Positions 9,742-17,477 of a stretch of DNA of 64,000 nt are shown here, piece after piece (position 1 is the stretch's first letter; every line of letters begins with the position of its first letter). Made by a program: the position numbers and the translations under genes. Source of the stretch: Desertivirga brevis (GTDB taxonomy: Bacteria > Bacteroidota > Bacteroidia > Sphingobacteriales > Sphingobacteriaceae); contig NZ_JAFEWF010000013.1 of the NCBI RefSeq assembly GCF_017355835.1, forward strand, positions 1 to 64,000. The letters are read 5' to 3'. The notes beneath the pieces are model-generated. The model was not told where the DNA came from, did not search any database, and saw nothing but the letters and a program-made list of their open reading frames with translations.

Positions 9742-9831
9742 TTATTTTTTCTTGTGTCTATTTTTTCTTAAACGTTTTTTACGTTTGTGAGTAGCCATTT
9801 TATGTCTTTTTCTTTTTTTACCGCTTGGCAT
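9742..9831 (-). CDS. 29-residue, extremely basic protein (bS22/COX24-like)
   Basis: A complete ORF of 29 codons starting MPSGKKRKRHKMATHKRKK and ending RLRKNRHKKK; 18 of 29 residues are Lys, Arg or His. The RKKRLRKNRHKK stretch resembles the short AURKAIP1/COX24 and bS22 small-subunit ribosomal proteins. It lies between the TPR protein (27 bases upstream) and rng (about 160 bases downstream), same strand, so a ribosomal or rRNA-linked role next to RNase G is sensible. It is too short for standard ORF calls. Identification with bS22/COX24 is by pattern, not by search. Confidence 0.75.
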   Translation of the reverse strand: MPSGKKRKRHKMATHKRKKRLRKNRHKKK

Positions 9832-9858
9832 AGCTTTTAAATTTTAAATGTTTTATAA

Positions 9859-10704
9859 TTATTTAATTCTTAATTCTTGCAATTTCTTGTCAACCAGTCT
9901 ATCCACAGATGGATCAGCTGCAAGTTCCTTACCTTTTGTATAAGCAGTTATTGCATTTTCTTTATCGCCCAAACTCTCATAAGCCATAGCAAGGTAAAGC
10001 CATGTTTCGGGTTTGGATTCTTTTGTAAGCACCGTTTTAAAACGACTAACTGCTTTATCAAACTGACCTGACTTCATTGAAAACAAGCCGAGGTTCATAT
10101 TTGCACTTATATTTCCAGGGTCCTTTGCTACTACTTCACGAAGTAGTTGAATGCCCTGCATCGGATTGGGAGTACCACTTACATAAGCTACTCCAAGCCC
10201 AGTCTTTGCGTCAAGGCTTTCAGGCTCTTGTTCAATAGCCTTTTGATAGGCCCCAATCGCCTTCTGAACCAATGCCGGTTGAACTATTGAATCCTGCGTA
10301 TTTTGGTACGCAGTTGTGAATAGATTGCCTGTTTTAATCCAGTCATCATATGACTTTGTAAACTTAGCAACCTCTTCGTAATATAAAGCTGCGGGAGCAG
10401 GAAGATTTACATCATCCCATTTCTGCGACAACTGCTTTTGCAATTCAAGCTTTTCCGATCCGGAAGCTGCCTTAAGCTTATTTTCCAGATCACTGATCTG
10501 CGCTGCAAGGTCACCGCTTAGTGTTTGCTTAGCTGATTCAGATATATTTTCTATGGAAAGTGTTTGAACTTGGGAAGCACCTTCGGCTGCTTCTCCTGCG
10601 TGTTGCCCCTCTTCTTTAACTAAACCTTTAATGTCTAACGAAAACAATAGCCCCATCAGCAAAGCCACCAATCCAATAACTGCTATTTGTTTTCCCTTTA
10701 ACAT
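9859..10704 (-). CDS. Membrane-anchored TPR protein
   Basis: 281 residues: an N-terminal membrane anchor or signal (residues about 7-25, IAVIGLVALLMGLLFSLDI), a polar linker, then several tetratricopeptide repeats over about residues 130-275 (for example ALVQKAIGAYQKAIEQEPES and ENAITAYTKGKELA). TPRs mediate protein contacts, so a scaffold in the envelope is likely, with no enzymatic domain visible. It follows the HU gene by 19 bases and precedes the 29-aa basic protein and rng. The role in that operon is unknown. Confidence 0.85.
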   Translation of the reverse strand: MLKGKQIAVIGLVALLMGLLFSLDIKGLVKEEGQHAGEAAEGASQVQTLSIENISESAKQTLSGDLAAQISDLENKLKAASGSEKLELQKQLSQKWDDVNLPAPAALYYEEVAKFTKSYDDWIKTGNLFTTAYQNTQDSIVQPALVQKAIGAYQKAIEQEPESLDAKTGLGVAYVSGTPNPMQGIQLLREVVAKDPGNISANMNLGLFSMKSGQFDKAVSRFKTVLTKESKPETWLYLAMAYESLGDKENAITAYTKGKELAADPSVDRLVDKKLQELRIK

Positions 10705-10723
10705 CTAGTGTGCGTGTGTATGA

Positions 10724-11056
10724 TTATGCTTCAGCGTTAGCTTCTGCCTCTGCTGCTGCAGCAGCTAATTTTGTAACGTTACCGTTTTTAACTTTCTCAA
10801 CAAATACTTTTGCTGGTTTGAAACTTGGAACGAAATGTTCCGGAATAATGATAGCCGTATTTTTAGAAATGTTACGTGCTGTTTTAGTTGCCCTTTTCTT
10901 AACTACAAAGCTCCCAAAACCTCTAACGTACACATTTTCACCTTGTACCATTGAATTTTTCACCACTTTAAAAAACGCTTCTATCGCTTCTTGTACATCT
11001 AACTTCTCTATACCAGTTTTACCTGAGATCTCTGCGATAATTTCTGCCTTAGTCAT
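10724..11056 (-). CDS. HU/IHF-family DNA-binding protein
   Basis: Nucleoid-associated dimer that bends DNA. The start MTKAEIIAEISGKTGIEKLD, the VYVRGFGSFVVKKRA strand pair and the IPEHFVPSFKPAKVF arm region are typical HU/IHF features. It differs from plain HU in a C-terminal Ala/Glu-rich tail (residues about 97-110), making 110 residues instead of about 90. First gene of the minus-strand run toward rng and divergent from mutY. A -7 box TACTTTTG (minus strand, 11106-11113) lies upstream. Confidence 0.93.
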   Translation of the reverse strand: MTKAEIIAEISGKTGIEKLDVQEAIEAFFKVVKNSMVQGENVYVRGFGSFVVKKRATKTARNISKNTAIIIPEHFVPSFKPAKVFVEKVKNGNVTKLAAAAAEAEANAEA

Positions 11057-11105
11057 GTCTTATTGAGTTAAACTATTTCGTAAACACTTAATTGTTTTGG
11101 GGTTG

Positions 11106-11113
11106 CAAAAGTA
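11106..11113 (-). promoter_or_regulatory. Candidate -7 box for the HU gene
   Basis: Minus-strand TACTTTTG fits the Bacteroidota -7 consensus TAnnTTTG, 50 bases upstream of the HU start codon. No TTTG at -33 with proper spacing was found, so it is a half-supported promoter. Confidence 0.45.
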
Positions 11114-11182
11114 TTGCTTTAAATCGAATTCATAAAATAAACTCAATTTTTTTTTGAGAGCGCCGTTTTAGTGGTGGCTTTT

Positions 11183-11190
11183 TACCTTTG
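11183..11190 (+). promoter_or_regulatory. Candidate -7 box for mutY
   Basis: TACCTTTG fits TAnnTTTG and would start transcription about 20 bases before the mutY ATG. The nearest TTTG (11153-11156) is 26 bases upstream, longer than the usual 17-23. Confidence 0.45.
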
Positions 11191-11218
11191 TAAATTGCTT
11201 TATACCTAACGGAGATAG

Positions 11219-12280
11219 ATGAGTTTCATTGCTGAAATAATTGGTTGGTACGAGAACAATAAGCGAGACCTTCCCTGGAGAAAAACAACTGATCCTTACG
11301 TGATCTGGCTTTCGGAGATCATCCTACAGCAAACCCGAGTAGACCAGGGAATGCCCTATTTTAATCGCTTTGCTGAAAGATTTCCAACAGTTGCTGACTT
11401 CGCTGAAGCTCAGGAAGATGAGATATTAAAATTATGGCAGGGACTGGGTTATTACTCCCGTGGCCGCAACATGCACAAGACGGCACAAATGGTAATGGAA
11501 GAGTACGGCGGATACTTCCCTAAACGATACGATGAGCTAGTCAAATTGAAAGGGATTGGCGAATATACCGCCGCCGCTATTTCATCCTTTTCAGCAAATG
11601 AAGCGAAAGCAGTGGTAGATGGAAATGTCTTCCGTGTGCTCGCCCGATATTTTGGTATTGAAGAACCTATAAACTCATCAAAAGCAAAAAAAATCTTTAC
11701 AGACCTTGCCAATGAAGTAATTGATAAAATGCAGCCGGGTCTAAGCAATCAAGCATTAATGGAATTTGGGTCGCTACAATGCAGGCCTAAAAACCCGCAT
11801 TGTGAAACATGCCCTTTAAAACTCTCATGTGAAGCCCTCAAAAAAGGATTAATAAACCAGCTACCTGTAAAGCTTAAAAAATTGCAGGTTAAAAACCGGT
11901 ATTTCAATTATTTGATCTGCACGAAAGGAGATAAGGTTCTATTTAACAAACGAGGGCCAAATGATATTTGGGAGAATTTGCACGAGTTCCCTCTTATTGA
12001 AACAGACACACCTGTTGATTCAATTGACCTCGTAAACTCCGAAAAATTCCAGAGTTTTTTTGGAAAAAGATCTGCATTAACAGGACAATACGGCCCTGTC
12101 AGACACCTTTTGAGTCACCAAAAGTTGCATGTGAATTACTTATTCATTGAAGATTTTGAAGAGCATTTCAAAGACCAGAACAATTGGTTTTACGCAGATA
12201 TTGGATCAATTGAGCAATTTGCTGTGTCGAAGATCATTTTTTCTTTCTTGAATAAATTTCCTACCTTGAGAAGATCTTAA
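11219..12280 (+). CDS. mutY: A/G-specific adenine glycosylase MutY
   Basis: Removes adenine mispaired with 8-oxoguanine. The catalytic Glu33 is in LSEIILQQTRV, the HhH motif in LKGIGEYTAAAI, and the catalytic Asp is in VVDGNVFRV (about residue 133). The [4Fe-4S] loop has cysteine spacing C-x6-C-x2-C-x5-C (about 187-204). A NUDIX-like C-terminal domain follows for 8-oxoG recognition. 353 residues is normal. Divergent from the HU gene and 11 bases upstream of ssb. Confidence 0.96.
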   Translation: MSFIAEIIGWYENNKRDLPWRKTTDPYVIWLSEIILQQTRVDQGMPYFNRFAERFPTVADFAEAQEDEILKLWQGLGYYSRGRNMHKTAQMVMEEYGGYFPKRYDELVKLKGIGEYTAAAISSFSANEAKAVVDGNVFRVLARYFGIEEPINSSKAKKIFTDLANEVIDKMQPGLSNQALMEFGSLQCRPKNPHCETCPLKLSCEALKKGLINQLPVKLKKLQVKNRYFNYLICTKGDKVLFNKRGPNDIWENLHEFPLIETDTPVDSIDLVNSEKFQSFFGKRSALTGQYGPVRHLLSHQKLHVNYLFIEDFEEHFKDQNNWFYADIGSIEQFAVSKIIFSFLNKFPTLRRS

Positions 12281-12291
12281 ATCTAAATCTA

Positions 12292-12720
12292 ATGTCAGGA
12301 GTAAACAAAGTTATTCTGGTTGGACATTTGGGAAAAGATCCCGAAATCCGCCACCTCGAAGGAAACACATCAGTAGCAACTTTCACCTTAGCGACATCAG
12401 AGTCCTACACCAACAAACAAGGACAGAGGGTTGAACAGACCGAATGGCACAACATTGTTGCGTGGAGAGGACTTGCAGAGATTGCTGCCAAGTATCTTCA
12501 AAAAGGAAAACAAGTGTATGTAGAGGGAAAAATCAGAACCAGGTCGTACGACGACAAGGATGGAAACAAGAGGTATGTTACTGAAATCATTGCTGAAAAC
12601 ATGACTCTGTTGGGTAAAAAAGAAGGTGAAAACAATTCCGCCCCTTCACAAGCAGGCCAGCAGCGGCAGGACGAGTTAAGTAATATTCATAACTCAGTTA
12701 ATGATGACCTTCCTTTTTAA
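12292..12720 (+). CDS. ssb: Single-stranded DNA-binding protein
   Basis: OB-fold ssDNA-binding protein of replication and repair, 142 residues. The N-terminus MSGVNKVILVGHLGKDPEI and the block TEWHNIVAWRGLAEIAAKYL define the fold (about 1-108). A glutamine/serine-rich linker leads to the acidic tip DDLPF, the protein-interaction tail in the form typical of Bacteroidota. Located 11 bases after mutY, so cotranscription is likely; a terminator hairpin follows. Confidence 0.96.
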   Translation: MSGVNKVILVGHLGKDPEIRHLEGNTSVATFTLATSESYTNKQGQRVEQTEWHNIVAWRGLAEIAAKYLQKGKQVYVEGKIRTRSYDDKDGNKRYVTEIIAENMTLLGKKEGENNSAPSQAGQQRQDELSNIHNSVNDDLPF

Positions 12721-12744
12721 AGCCGTTTAAGACCTTCCAGCACT

Positions 12745-12776
12745 AAGCCATGTAGAAATCTATGTGGCTTTTTTCA
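12745..12776 (+). terminator. Terminator after ssb
   Basis: AAGCCA and TGGCTT, extended by TGTAGA/TCTATG with two wobble pairs, form a long stem followed by TTTTTTC. It ends the mutY-ssb transcript. The remaining 12775-12930 stretch shows nothing I can identify. Confidence 0.8.
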
Positions 12777-12934
12777 TTTTTCATTAGAAAGATAGTCTCA
12801 TATTCAGCACCTTAGTTGATCCATTCCCTCCTCCTTAACTCTATATCATTCCACTTACAATCTCTGCAAAGAAAAAGCAAATTCCTCTTCTGTAATTTCT
12901 TGACTCACAAATGAATAAAAAATTTTATTTCAAC

Positions 12935-12966
12935 TTGTAATACTTATTTTTTTATCAATACTTTTG
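12935..12966 (+). promoter_or_regulatory. Promoter of the arginine locus
   Basis: TTG at 12935-12937, a 21-base spacer, then TACTTTTG at 12959-12966, a full match to the Bacteroidota TAnnTTTG -7 box. Transcription should start near 12973, about 38 bases before the leader ORF and almost 290 bases before the GNAT gene, so the mRNA has a long leader. Confidence 0.65.
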
Positions 12967-13010
12967 CATCGTTTTAAACTATTTATTGCACTGTAAGTCA
13001 AAGACAGAAA

Positions 13011-13142
13011 ATGAACGTATCAATTTTAAATATCACAACAGCGGAACAGCCCAAAAGTGGCTCTGTATGCGTTCTGGTACGTCCACGATTCAGTGACAAA
13101 CTTATCTTTCGTCCCCGACGACCGTTCATGCCTAGATTTTGA
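13011..13142 (+). CDS. Arg-rich leader peptide of the arginine operon (candidate)
   Basis: A 43-codon ORF with its own ATG, between the predicted promoter and the first enzyme gene. The first 23 residues contain no Arg; the last 20 contain six (positions 24, 26, 34, 36, 37, 42), with prolines at 25, 35, 38 and 41 (core IFRPRRPFMPRF). Three of the six Arg codons are CGA. Arg codons clustered near the end of a short ORF at the head of an arginine biosynthesis operon are the hallmark of attenuation leader peptides, where stalling at starved codons alters downstream RNA folding. No known domain. Assignment as a sensor is inference; the ORF and its composition are direct observations. Confidence 0.6.
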   Translation: MNVSILNITTAEQPKSGSVCVLVRPRFSDKLIFRPRRPFMPRF

Positions 13143-13245
13143 TTTCTAATTTGGCAGCCCTTTTGATGTACCGTTTCGGTAAAATATTAATTAACAATTT
13201 TTCTGGCACCTTAAAGACAACTAATAAAGTCTTATTCCGTATAAG
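13129..13245 (+). promoter_or_regulatory. Candidate alternative RNA hairpins after the Arg leader ORF
   Basis: Four short stems follow or overlap the leader ORF. TGCC-TAGA pairs with TCTA...GGCA (13129-13156) and covers the leader stop codon. TACCG pairs with CGGTA (13169-13181). AAGAC (13214-13218) pairs with GTCTT (13229-13233). CTTAT (13231-13235) pairs with ATAAG (13241-13245). The last two share bases 13231-13233, so they exclude each other, and the second ends 15 bases before the GNAT start codon. There is no clear T-run terminator, so control of translation start is more likely than classical termination. Confidence 0.35.
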
Positions 13246-13259
13246 CGGATTTTGAAAAA

Positions 13260-13940
13260 ATGAACGTAAACGATTTCTCTATAGTAGTAGCATCTGAGGC
13301 GCATACAGGTTATGCAGAACAGATTTGTGATGAAATGGCTGAATCGGCAAAAGCTCGGGGAACCGGTATTGCGCGTCGTAGCCCACAGTATGTAGCAGAT
13401 AAAATGCGAGAAGGAAAGGCCGTTATTGCTTTGCATAATGATGGTACCTGGGCAGGATTTTGCTATATAGAGACCTGGAGCCATGAGCAGTTTGTGGCTA
13501 ACTCGGGCTTGATCGTTAATCCCGCTTTTCGTAAGGCGGGACTAGCAAAGGCTATCAAGAAAAGAATTTTTGAGCTTTCAAGAGAAAAATATCCCGACGC
13601 TAAGATCTTTGGACTGACTACTGGACTGGCTGTTATGAAAATTAACTCAGAGCTAGGCTATGAGCCTGTAACCTATTCCGAACTTACGCAGGATGATAAT
13701 TTTTGGAAAGGATGCCAGAGCTGTGTGAACTACGAGATCTTAACGATGAAAGGTCGGAAAAACTGCCTTTGTACCGCCATGCTCTACGATCCTGTTGAAA
13801 AACAACAACAGGAGGAAGAGAAAGTTGGAACTGTGAAGGAGCAGGAAATGACCCACAAAGCAAATTTGCTAGAGCGCATTGAAAATTCAATTCGTCGTTC
13901 AGTAAAATCACTAGCATTTTTATCAACTCTTATCCCTTAA
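13260..13940 (+). CDS. GNAT acyltransferase, likely N-acyl(succinyl)glutamate synthase
   Basis: GCN5-type acyltransferase, 226 residues, first enzyme gene of the arginine operon. The acyl-CoA pyrophosphate loop appears as IVNPAFRKAGLAKAI (about residues 84-98), after the strand GTWAGFCYIETW. The C-terminal region has an unusual cysteine pair set, CQSC (about 151-154) and CLC (about 169-171), which could bind metal. No ArgA or ArgJ is otherwise present while argB, C, D, F', E, G and H all are, so this is the best candidate for the first step, acylating glutamate. Substrate (acetyl- or succinyl-CoA) is inferred. Stop is 20 bases before argG. Confidence 0.75.
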   Translation: MNVNDFSIVVASEAHTGYAEQICDEMAESAKARGTGIARRSPQYVADKMREGKAVIALHNDGTWAGFCYIETWSHEQFVANSGLIVNPAFRKAGLAKAIKKRIFELSREKYPDAKIFGLTTGLAVMKINSELGYEPVTYSELTQDDNFWKGCQSCVNYEILTMKGRKNCLCTAMLYDPVEKQQQEEEKVGTVKEQEMTHKANLLERIENSIRRSVKSLAFLSTLIP

Positions 13941-13960
13941 ATAGAATACCCACTAAAAAA

Positions 13961-15148
13961 ATGAAGAAGAAAGTAGTTTTAGCCTTTAGCGGTGGTTTAG
14001 ATACATCTTACTGTGCTATTTACCTGTCTAAAGACTTAAATCTTGAAGTACACTCTGTAATTGTAGACACTGGTGGCTTCACTAAAGAAGAACTTGAGCA
14101 TATTGAAAAACGTGCTTATGCTTTAGGTGTCGCTTCTCACCATGCTGTTGATGCTGTAAAAGGATATTATGAAAGTGCAATTCGTTATCTGATCTACGGT
14201 AACGTCTTGAAAAATAATACTTATCCTCTTTCGGTAAGTGCAGAACGTGTTACTCAGGCTACTGCCATTGCTGAATACGCGAAGGAAATTGGTGCAGATT
14301 ATGTAGCTCATGGTTCAACAGGAGCAGGAAACGATCAGGTTCGTTTCGATATGATCTTCAACATCCTTTGCCCTCAGGTTGGTATCATTACCCCTATTCG
14401 CGACTTAAAACTGTCACGTGAGGCGGAAATTGAATACTTAAAATCGCATGGTGTCGAGTTTAACTTTGAGAAAGCTGCATATTCAATTAATAAAGGTATT
14501 TGGGGAACCTCTGTAGGAGGAAAAGAAACTCTTAAGTCAAAAGGAATTCTTCCTGAGGAAGCATGGCCTACCCAAGTAACGAAAACAGACGCCGAAGAAG
14601 TTGCACTTGAATTTAATAAAGGTGAATTAGTAGGAATAAACGATCAAAAATTTGATCATCCAACTGATGCTATCAAAGCTTTGCAAGCTTTGGCTGGCCC
14701 ATTTGGTATCGGACGTGACGTGCATGTGGGAGATACTATCATCGGAATCAAAGGTCGGGTAGGATTTGAAGCAGCTGCTCCAATGGTTATTCTTAAAGCT
14801 CACCACGCCTTAGAAAAACATACGTTAACAAAATGGCAGTTAAGCTGGAAAGATCAATTGGCTAACTTCTATGGAACATGGATGCATGAAGGCCAATTCC
14901 ATGATCCTGTTATGCGTAACATGGAAGCATTCCTTACCGACTCCCAGAAAACAGTTTCAGGTAAAGTGTTTGTTCAATTACTTCCTTACCGCTTTCAGAT
15001 CATTGGTATAGAATCAGCTCACGATTTGATGGCTAGCAAATTCGGAAGTTATGGAGAAATGAATGAAGGATATACTGGCGAAGATGTTAAAGGATTCTCT
15101 AAGATCTTCGGAAATCAGGTTAAGATATTCCATAACGTTAATCCCTAG
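13961..15148 (+). CDS. argG: Argininosuccinate synthase
   Basis: Joins citrulline and aspartate with ATP to make argininosuccinate. The N-type ATP pyrophosphatase loop AFSGGLDTSY lies at residues 8-17, and the HGSTGAGNDQVRF block binds the citrulline/aspartate side. 395 residues is full length. It follows the GNAT gene closely and is separated from argC by a 108-base stretch rich in hairpins. Confidence 0.97.
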   Translation: MKKKVVLAFSGGLDTSYCAIYLSKDLNLEVHSVIVDTGGFTKEELEHIEKRAYALGVASHHAVDAVKGYYESAIRYLIYGNVLKNNTYPLSVSAERVTQATAIAEYAKEIGADYVAHGSTGAGNDQVRFDMIFNILCPQVGIITPIRDLKLSREAEIEYLKSHGVEFNFEKAAYSINKGIWGTSVGGKETLKSKGILPEEAWPTQVTKTDAEEVALEFNKGELVGINDQKFDHPTDAIKALQALAGPFGIGRDVHVGDTIIGIKGRVGFEAAAPMVILKAHHALEKHTLTKWQLSWKDQLANFYGTWMHEGQFHDPVMRNMEAFLTDSQKTVSGKVFVQLLPYRFQIIGIESAHDLMASKFGSYGEMNEGYTGEDVKGFSKIFGNQVKIFHNVNP

Positions 15149-15173
15149 GCCTCCGCTCCCCCGAGGAGTACAA

Positions 15174-15240
15174 ACGCTATGATAGCGTGCAAGAAGTGGC
15201 TTTTCAAGATACCGGGAAGAGAGAGCTTCTCTTTCTTCCC
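15174..15240 (+). promoter_or_regulatory. Two RNA hairpins between argG and argC
   Basis: ACGCT pairs with AGCGT (15174-15188; the palindrome extends to 7 bases per arm). A longer stem, GGGAAGA with TCTTCCC plus inner AGAG/CTCT and one G-T wobble, spans 15214-15240, ending 16 bases before the argC ATG. There is no T-run, so these look like RNA processing or stabilising elements, or translational control of argC. Confidence 0.45.
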
Positions 15241-15256
15241 AATGATTTAAATTCTA

Positions 15257-16255
15257 ATGACAGAATCAATGTCGAATAAAATTAAAGTGGGTATTGTCGG
15301 TGGAGCAGGATATACAGGAGGTGAATTGCTTCGCATCCTGGTTAACCATCCAAATGTGGAGATTGCCTTTGTTAATAGTAATAGTAACGCAGGCAACTAC
15401 ATTTATGATGTTCACACTGATTTAATTGGTGACACTAATCTAAAATTCACAAGTGAACTCTCACAGGATATAGACGTACTATTTCTTTGTGTAGGTCATG
15501 GGGATGCTAAGAAGTTCCTGGAAGCAAACCCTATAAATGACAACATCAAAATAATTGATCTTTCGCATGATTTCAGATTAGGGAAAGCTTCAACAATAGA
15601 AAATAAAGCTTTTGTTTACGGTCTTCCTGAATTAAACAGAGATAAAATTAGATCTGCTCAAAATATAGCTAATCCAGGCTGTTTCGCTACTTGCCTGCAA
15701 CTAGCATTGCTTCCTTTAGCTAAAGCCGGATTGCTGAATAAAGAGGTGCATATCTCCGCCACTACCGGATCTACCGGCGCGGGACAGAGCCTTTCTTCAA
15801 CTTCTCACTTCAGCTGGAGAAATAATAACCTTTCAGTTTACAAAGCCTTCAGTCATCAGCATTTGAAAGAGATCGGAGAGAGCATTCATCAGCTTCAACC
15901 TACTTTTGCTGAAGAGATCAACTTTGTTCCTTACCGGGGCGACTTTACCCGAGGCATCATAGCCTCGATATATACAGAATCAGATTTAAGCCAGGAGGAC
16001 CTGGAGAATCTATACGAACAATATTATGCAGGACACGAGTTCACTCATGTCAGCAAAAAGAATATCGACCTTAAACAGGTTGTAAATACTAACAAGTGTT
16101 TAGTTCATGTAGAGAAACACGGAAACAAAATACTGATACTAAGCATTATCGATAACTTATTAAAAGGGGCTTCCGGACAAGCAGTTCAAAACATGAACCT
16201 TATGTTTGGTTTAGACGAGAGAGCAGGATTAAGACTGAAGGCAGCCGCGTTTTAA
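15257..16255 (+). CDS. argC: N-acyl-gamma-glutamyl-phosphate reductase
   Basis: NADPH-dependent reduction of acyl-glutamyl phosphate to the semialdehyde. The Rossmann start is VGIVGGAGYTGGELLRIL; the catalytic cysteine is in ANPGCFATCLQLALLP (about residue 142), and the GASGQAVQNMNLMFG segment is the C-terminal signature. 332 residues counting from the first ATG; an internal ATG four codons later (15269) is an equally good start. Fits the third step of the pathway between ArgB and ArgD. Confidence 0.95.
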   Translation: MTESMSNKIKVGIVGGAGYTGGELLRILVNHPNVEIAFVNSNSNAGNYIYDVHTDLIGDTNLKFTSELSQDIDVLFLCVGHGDAKKFLEANPINDNIKIIDLSHDFRLGKASTIENKAFVYGLPELNRDKIRSAQNIANPGCFATCLQLALLPLAKAGLLNKEVHISATTGSTGAGQSLSSTSHFSWRNNNLSVYKAFSHQHLKEIGESIHQLQPTFAEEINFVPYRGDFTRGIIASIYTESDLSQEDLENLYEQYYAGHEFTHVSKKNIDLKQVVNTNKCLVHVEKHGNKILILSIIDNLLKGASGQAVQNMNLMFGLDERAGLRLKAAAF

Positions 16256-16262
16256 CCCCTAT

Positions 16263-16299
16263 CCCCCTGAAAGGGGAAATTAAAAGCTCCCGAAAGGGA
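16263..16299 (+). repeat. Two small hairpins in the argC-argD gap
   Basis: CCCC-TGAAA-GGGG (16264-16276) and TCCC-GAAA-GGGA (16288-16299); the second has a GNRA tetraloop. The first looks like a C-rich/G-rich intergenic palindrome of the kind often scattered in Bacteroidota genomes. They lie just upstream of the argD start. Confidence 0.4.
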
Positions 16300-16315
16300 A
16301 TGGAGGACTCTCATT

Positions 16316-17476
16316 ATGAATCTTTTTGATGTATACCCAATCAACAATATAGAAATTGTCAAAGGTTTGGGTAGCTTGGTTTGGGATAGCAAGGGACAAG
16401 AATATCTGGACTTATATGGCGGCCACGCTGTAATTTCTATCGGACATACTCATCCTCATTATGTTGCACGCGTTACTGAGCAATTGAATAAGCTCGGCTT
16501 TTATTCGAACTCGGTAGAGATCCCATTGCAACAAGCTTTAGCTGAAAAACTCGGACATGTTTCAGGAAAAGAAGATTATAGCTTATTTCTGATAAGTTCA
16601 GGAGCTGAAGCTAATGAAAATGCACTTAAACTAGCCTCTTTTTACAATGGACGTAAAAAAGTAATAGCTTTCAAAGGTGCTTTCCACGGCCGTACATCTT
16701 TAGCTGTTTCCGCTACTGATAATCCAAAGATCGTGGCTCCGGTAAACGAAACTGATAATATTATTTTTCTTCCACATAACGATGAAGCAGCATTAGAACA
16801 GGCTTTTAGAGAGGTCGGTAATGAGATATCTTCGGTAATAATTGAAGGAATTCAGGGTGTTGGAGGAATAAAAGTTGCTAGTCAAAGCTTCCTTCAGAAG
16901 ATCCGTTCACTTTGTGACCAATATAATGCTGTTTTTATTGCTGACTCTGTTCAGGATGGATACGGAAGAACAGGACAGTTCTATGCGCACGATTGGGCCG
17001 CTATAAATGCTGATGTTTATACTATGGCTAAAGGGATGGGCAACGGGTTTCCAATAGGAGCAATTTCTATTGCACCTAAATTTAAACCATGGCATGGGAT
17101 GCTGGGAACCACATTTGGAGGTAACCACCTTGCTTGCGCCGCAGCATTAGCTGTTCTTGAAGTTATTGAACAGGATAATTTACTTCAGAATGCTACAGAA
17201 GTTGGTTCTTATTTAATTGAAGAGTTGAAGAAATTCAACCAGATTAAAGAAGTAAGAGGTCGCGGATTAATGATTGGGATCGACCTTCCAGAAGAATTAA
17301 GCCATGTCAAAAAAGAGCTTCTGTTTAAGCATCACATATTTACTGGCGAAGCAAAGCCGAATGTGATCAGATTACTTCCTGCTCTTAACTTGAGTAGAGC
17401 CCATGCAGATCGTTTCCTTGAATCGTTCAGCAAAGAGCTAAAAGCAGAAAGCACAAAGCATAAAGCAGCGGTTTAA
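16316..17476 (+). CDS. argD: Acetyl/succinylornithine aminotransferase
   Basis: PLP-dependent class III transaminase making N-acylornithine from the semialdehyde and glutamate. SSGAEANENALKLA binds the cofactor phosphate, AFHGRT is conserved, and the Schiff-base lysine is in YTMAKGMGNGFPIGA (about residue 238). 386 residues. The last ten residues (KAESTKHKAA) are encoded by an AGC/AAAG-type repeat at 17438-17468 that reappears inverted at 17965-17995, so the tail is probably a repeat-derived extension and not conserved protein. Stop is 1 base before the four-helix-bundle gene. Confidence 0.95.
   Translation: MNLFDVYPINNIEIVKGLGSLVWDSKGQEYLDLYGGHAVISIGHTHPHYVARVTEQLNKLGFYSNSVEIPLQQALAEKLGHVSGKEDYSLFLISSGAEANENALKLASFYNGRKKVIAFKGAFHGRTSLAVSATDNPKIVAPVNETDNIIFLPHNDEAALEQAFREVGNEISSVIIEGIQGVGGIKVASQSFLQKIRSLCDQYNAVFIADSVQDGYGRTGQFYAHDWAAINADVYTMAKGMGNGFPIGAISIAPKFKPWHGMLGTTFGGNHLACAAALAVLEVIEQDNLLQNATEVGSYLIEELKKFNQIKEVRGRGLMIGIDLPEELSHVKKELLFKHHIFTGEAKPNVIRLLPALNLSRAHADRFLESFSKELKAESTKHKAAV
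17447..17459 (+). repeat. Left inverted repeat of the first four-helix-bundle cassette
   Basis: GAAAGCACAAAGC inside the argD 3' end. Its exact reverse complement occurs at 17965-17977, with flanking AGC/AAAG-rich sequence also similar. The pair encloses the S23-type gene at 17478-17834. Confidence 0.6.
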
Positions 17477-17477
17477 A

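Noticed and set aside
10710..11066. 118-codon ORF on the plus strand opposite the HU gene
   Set aside because: It lies fully antisense to a clear HU gene and reads as low-complexity Ala/Leu, a shadow frame.
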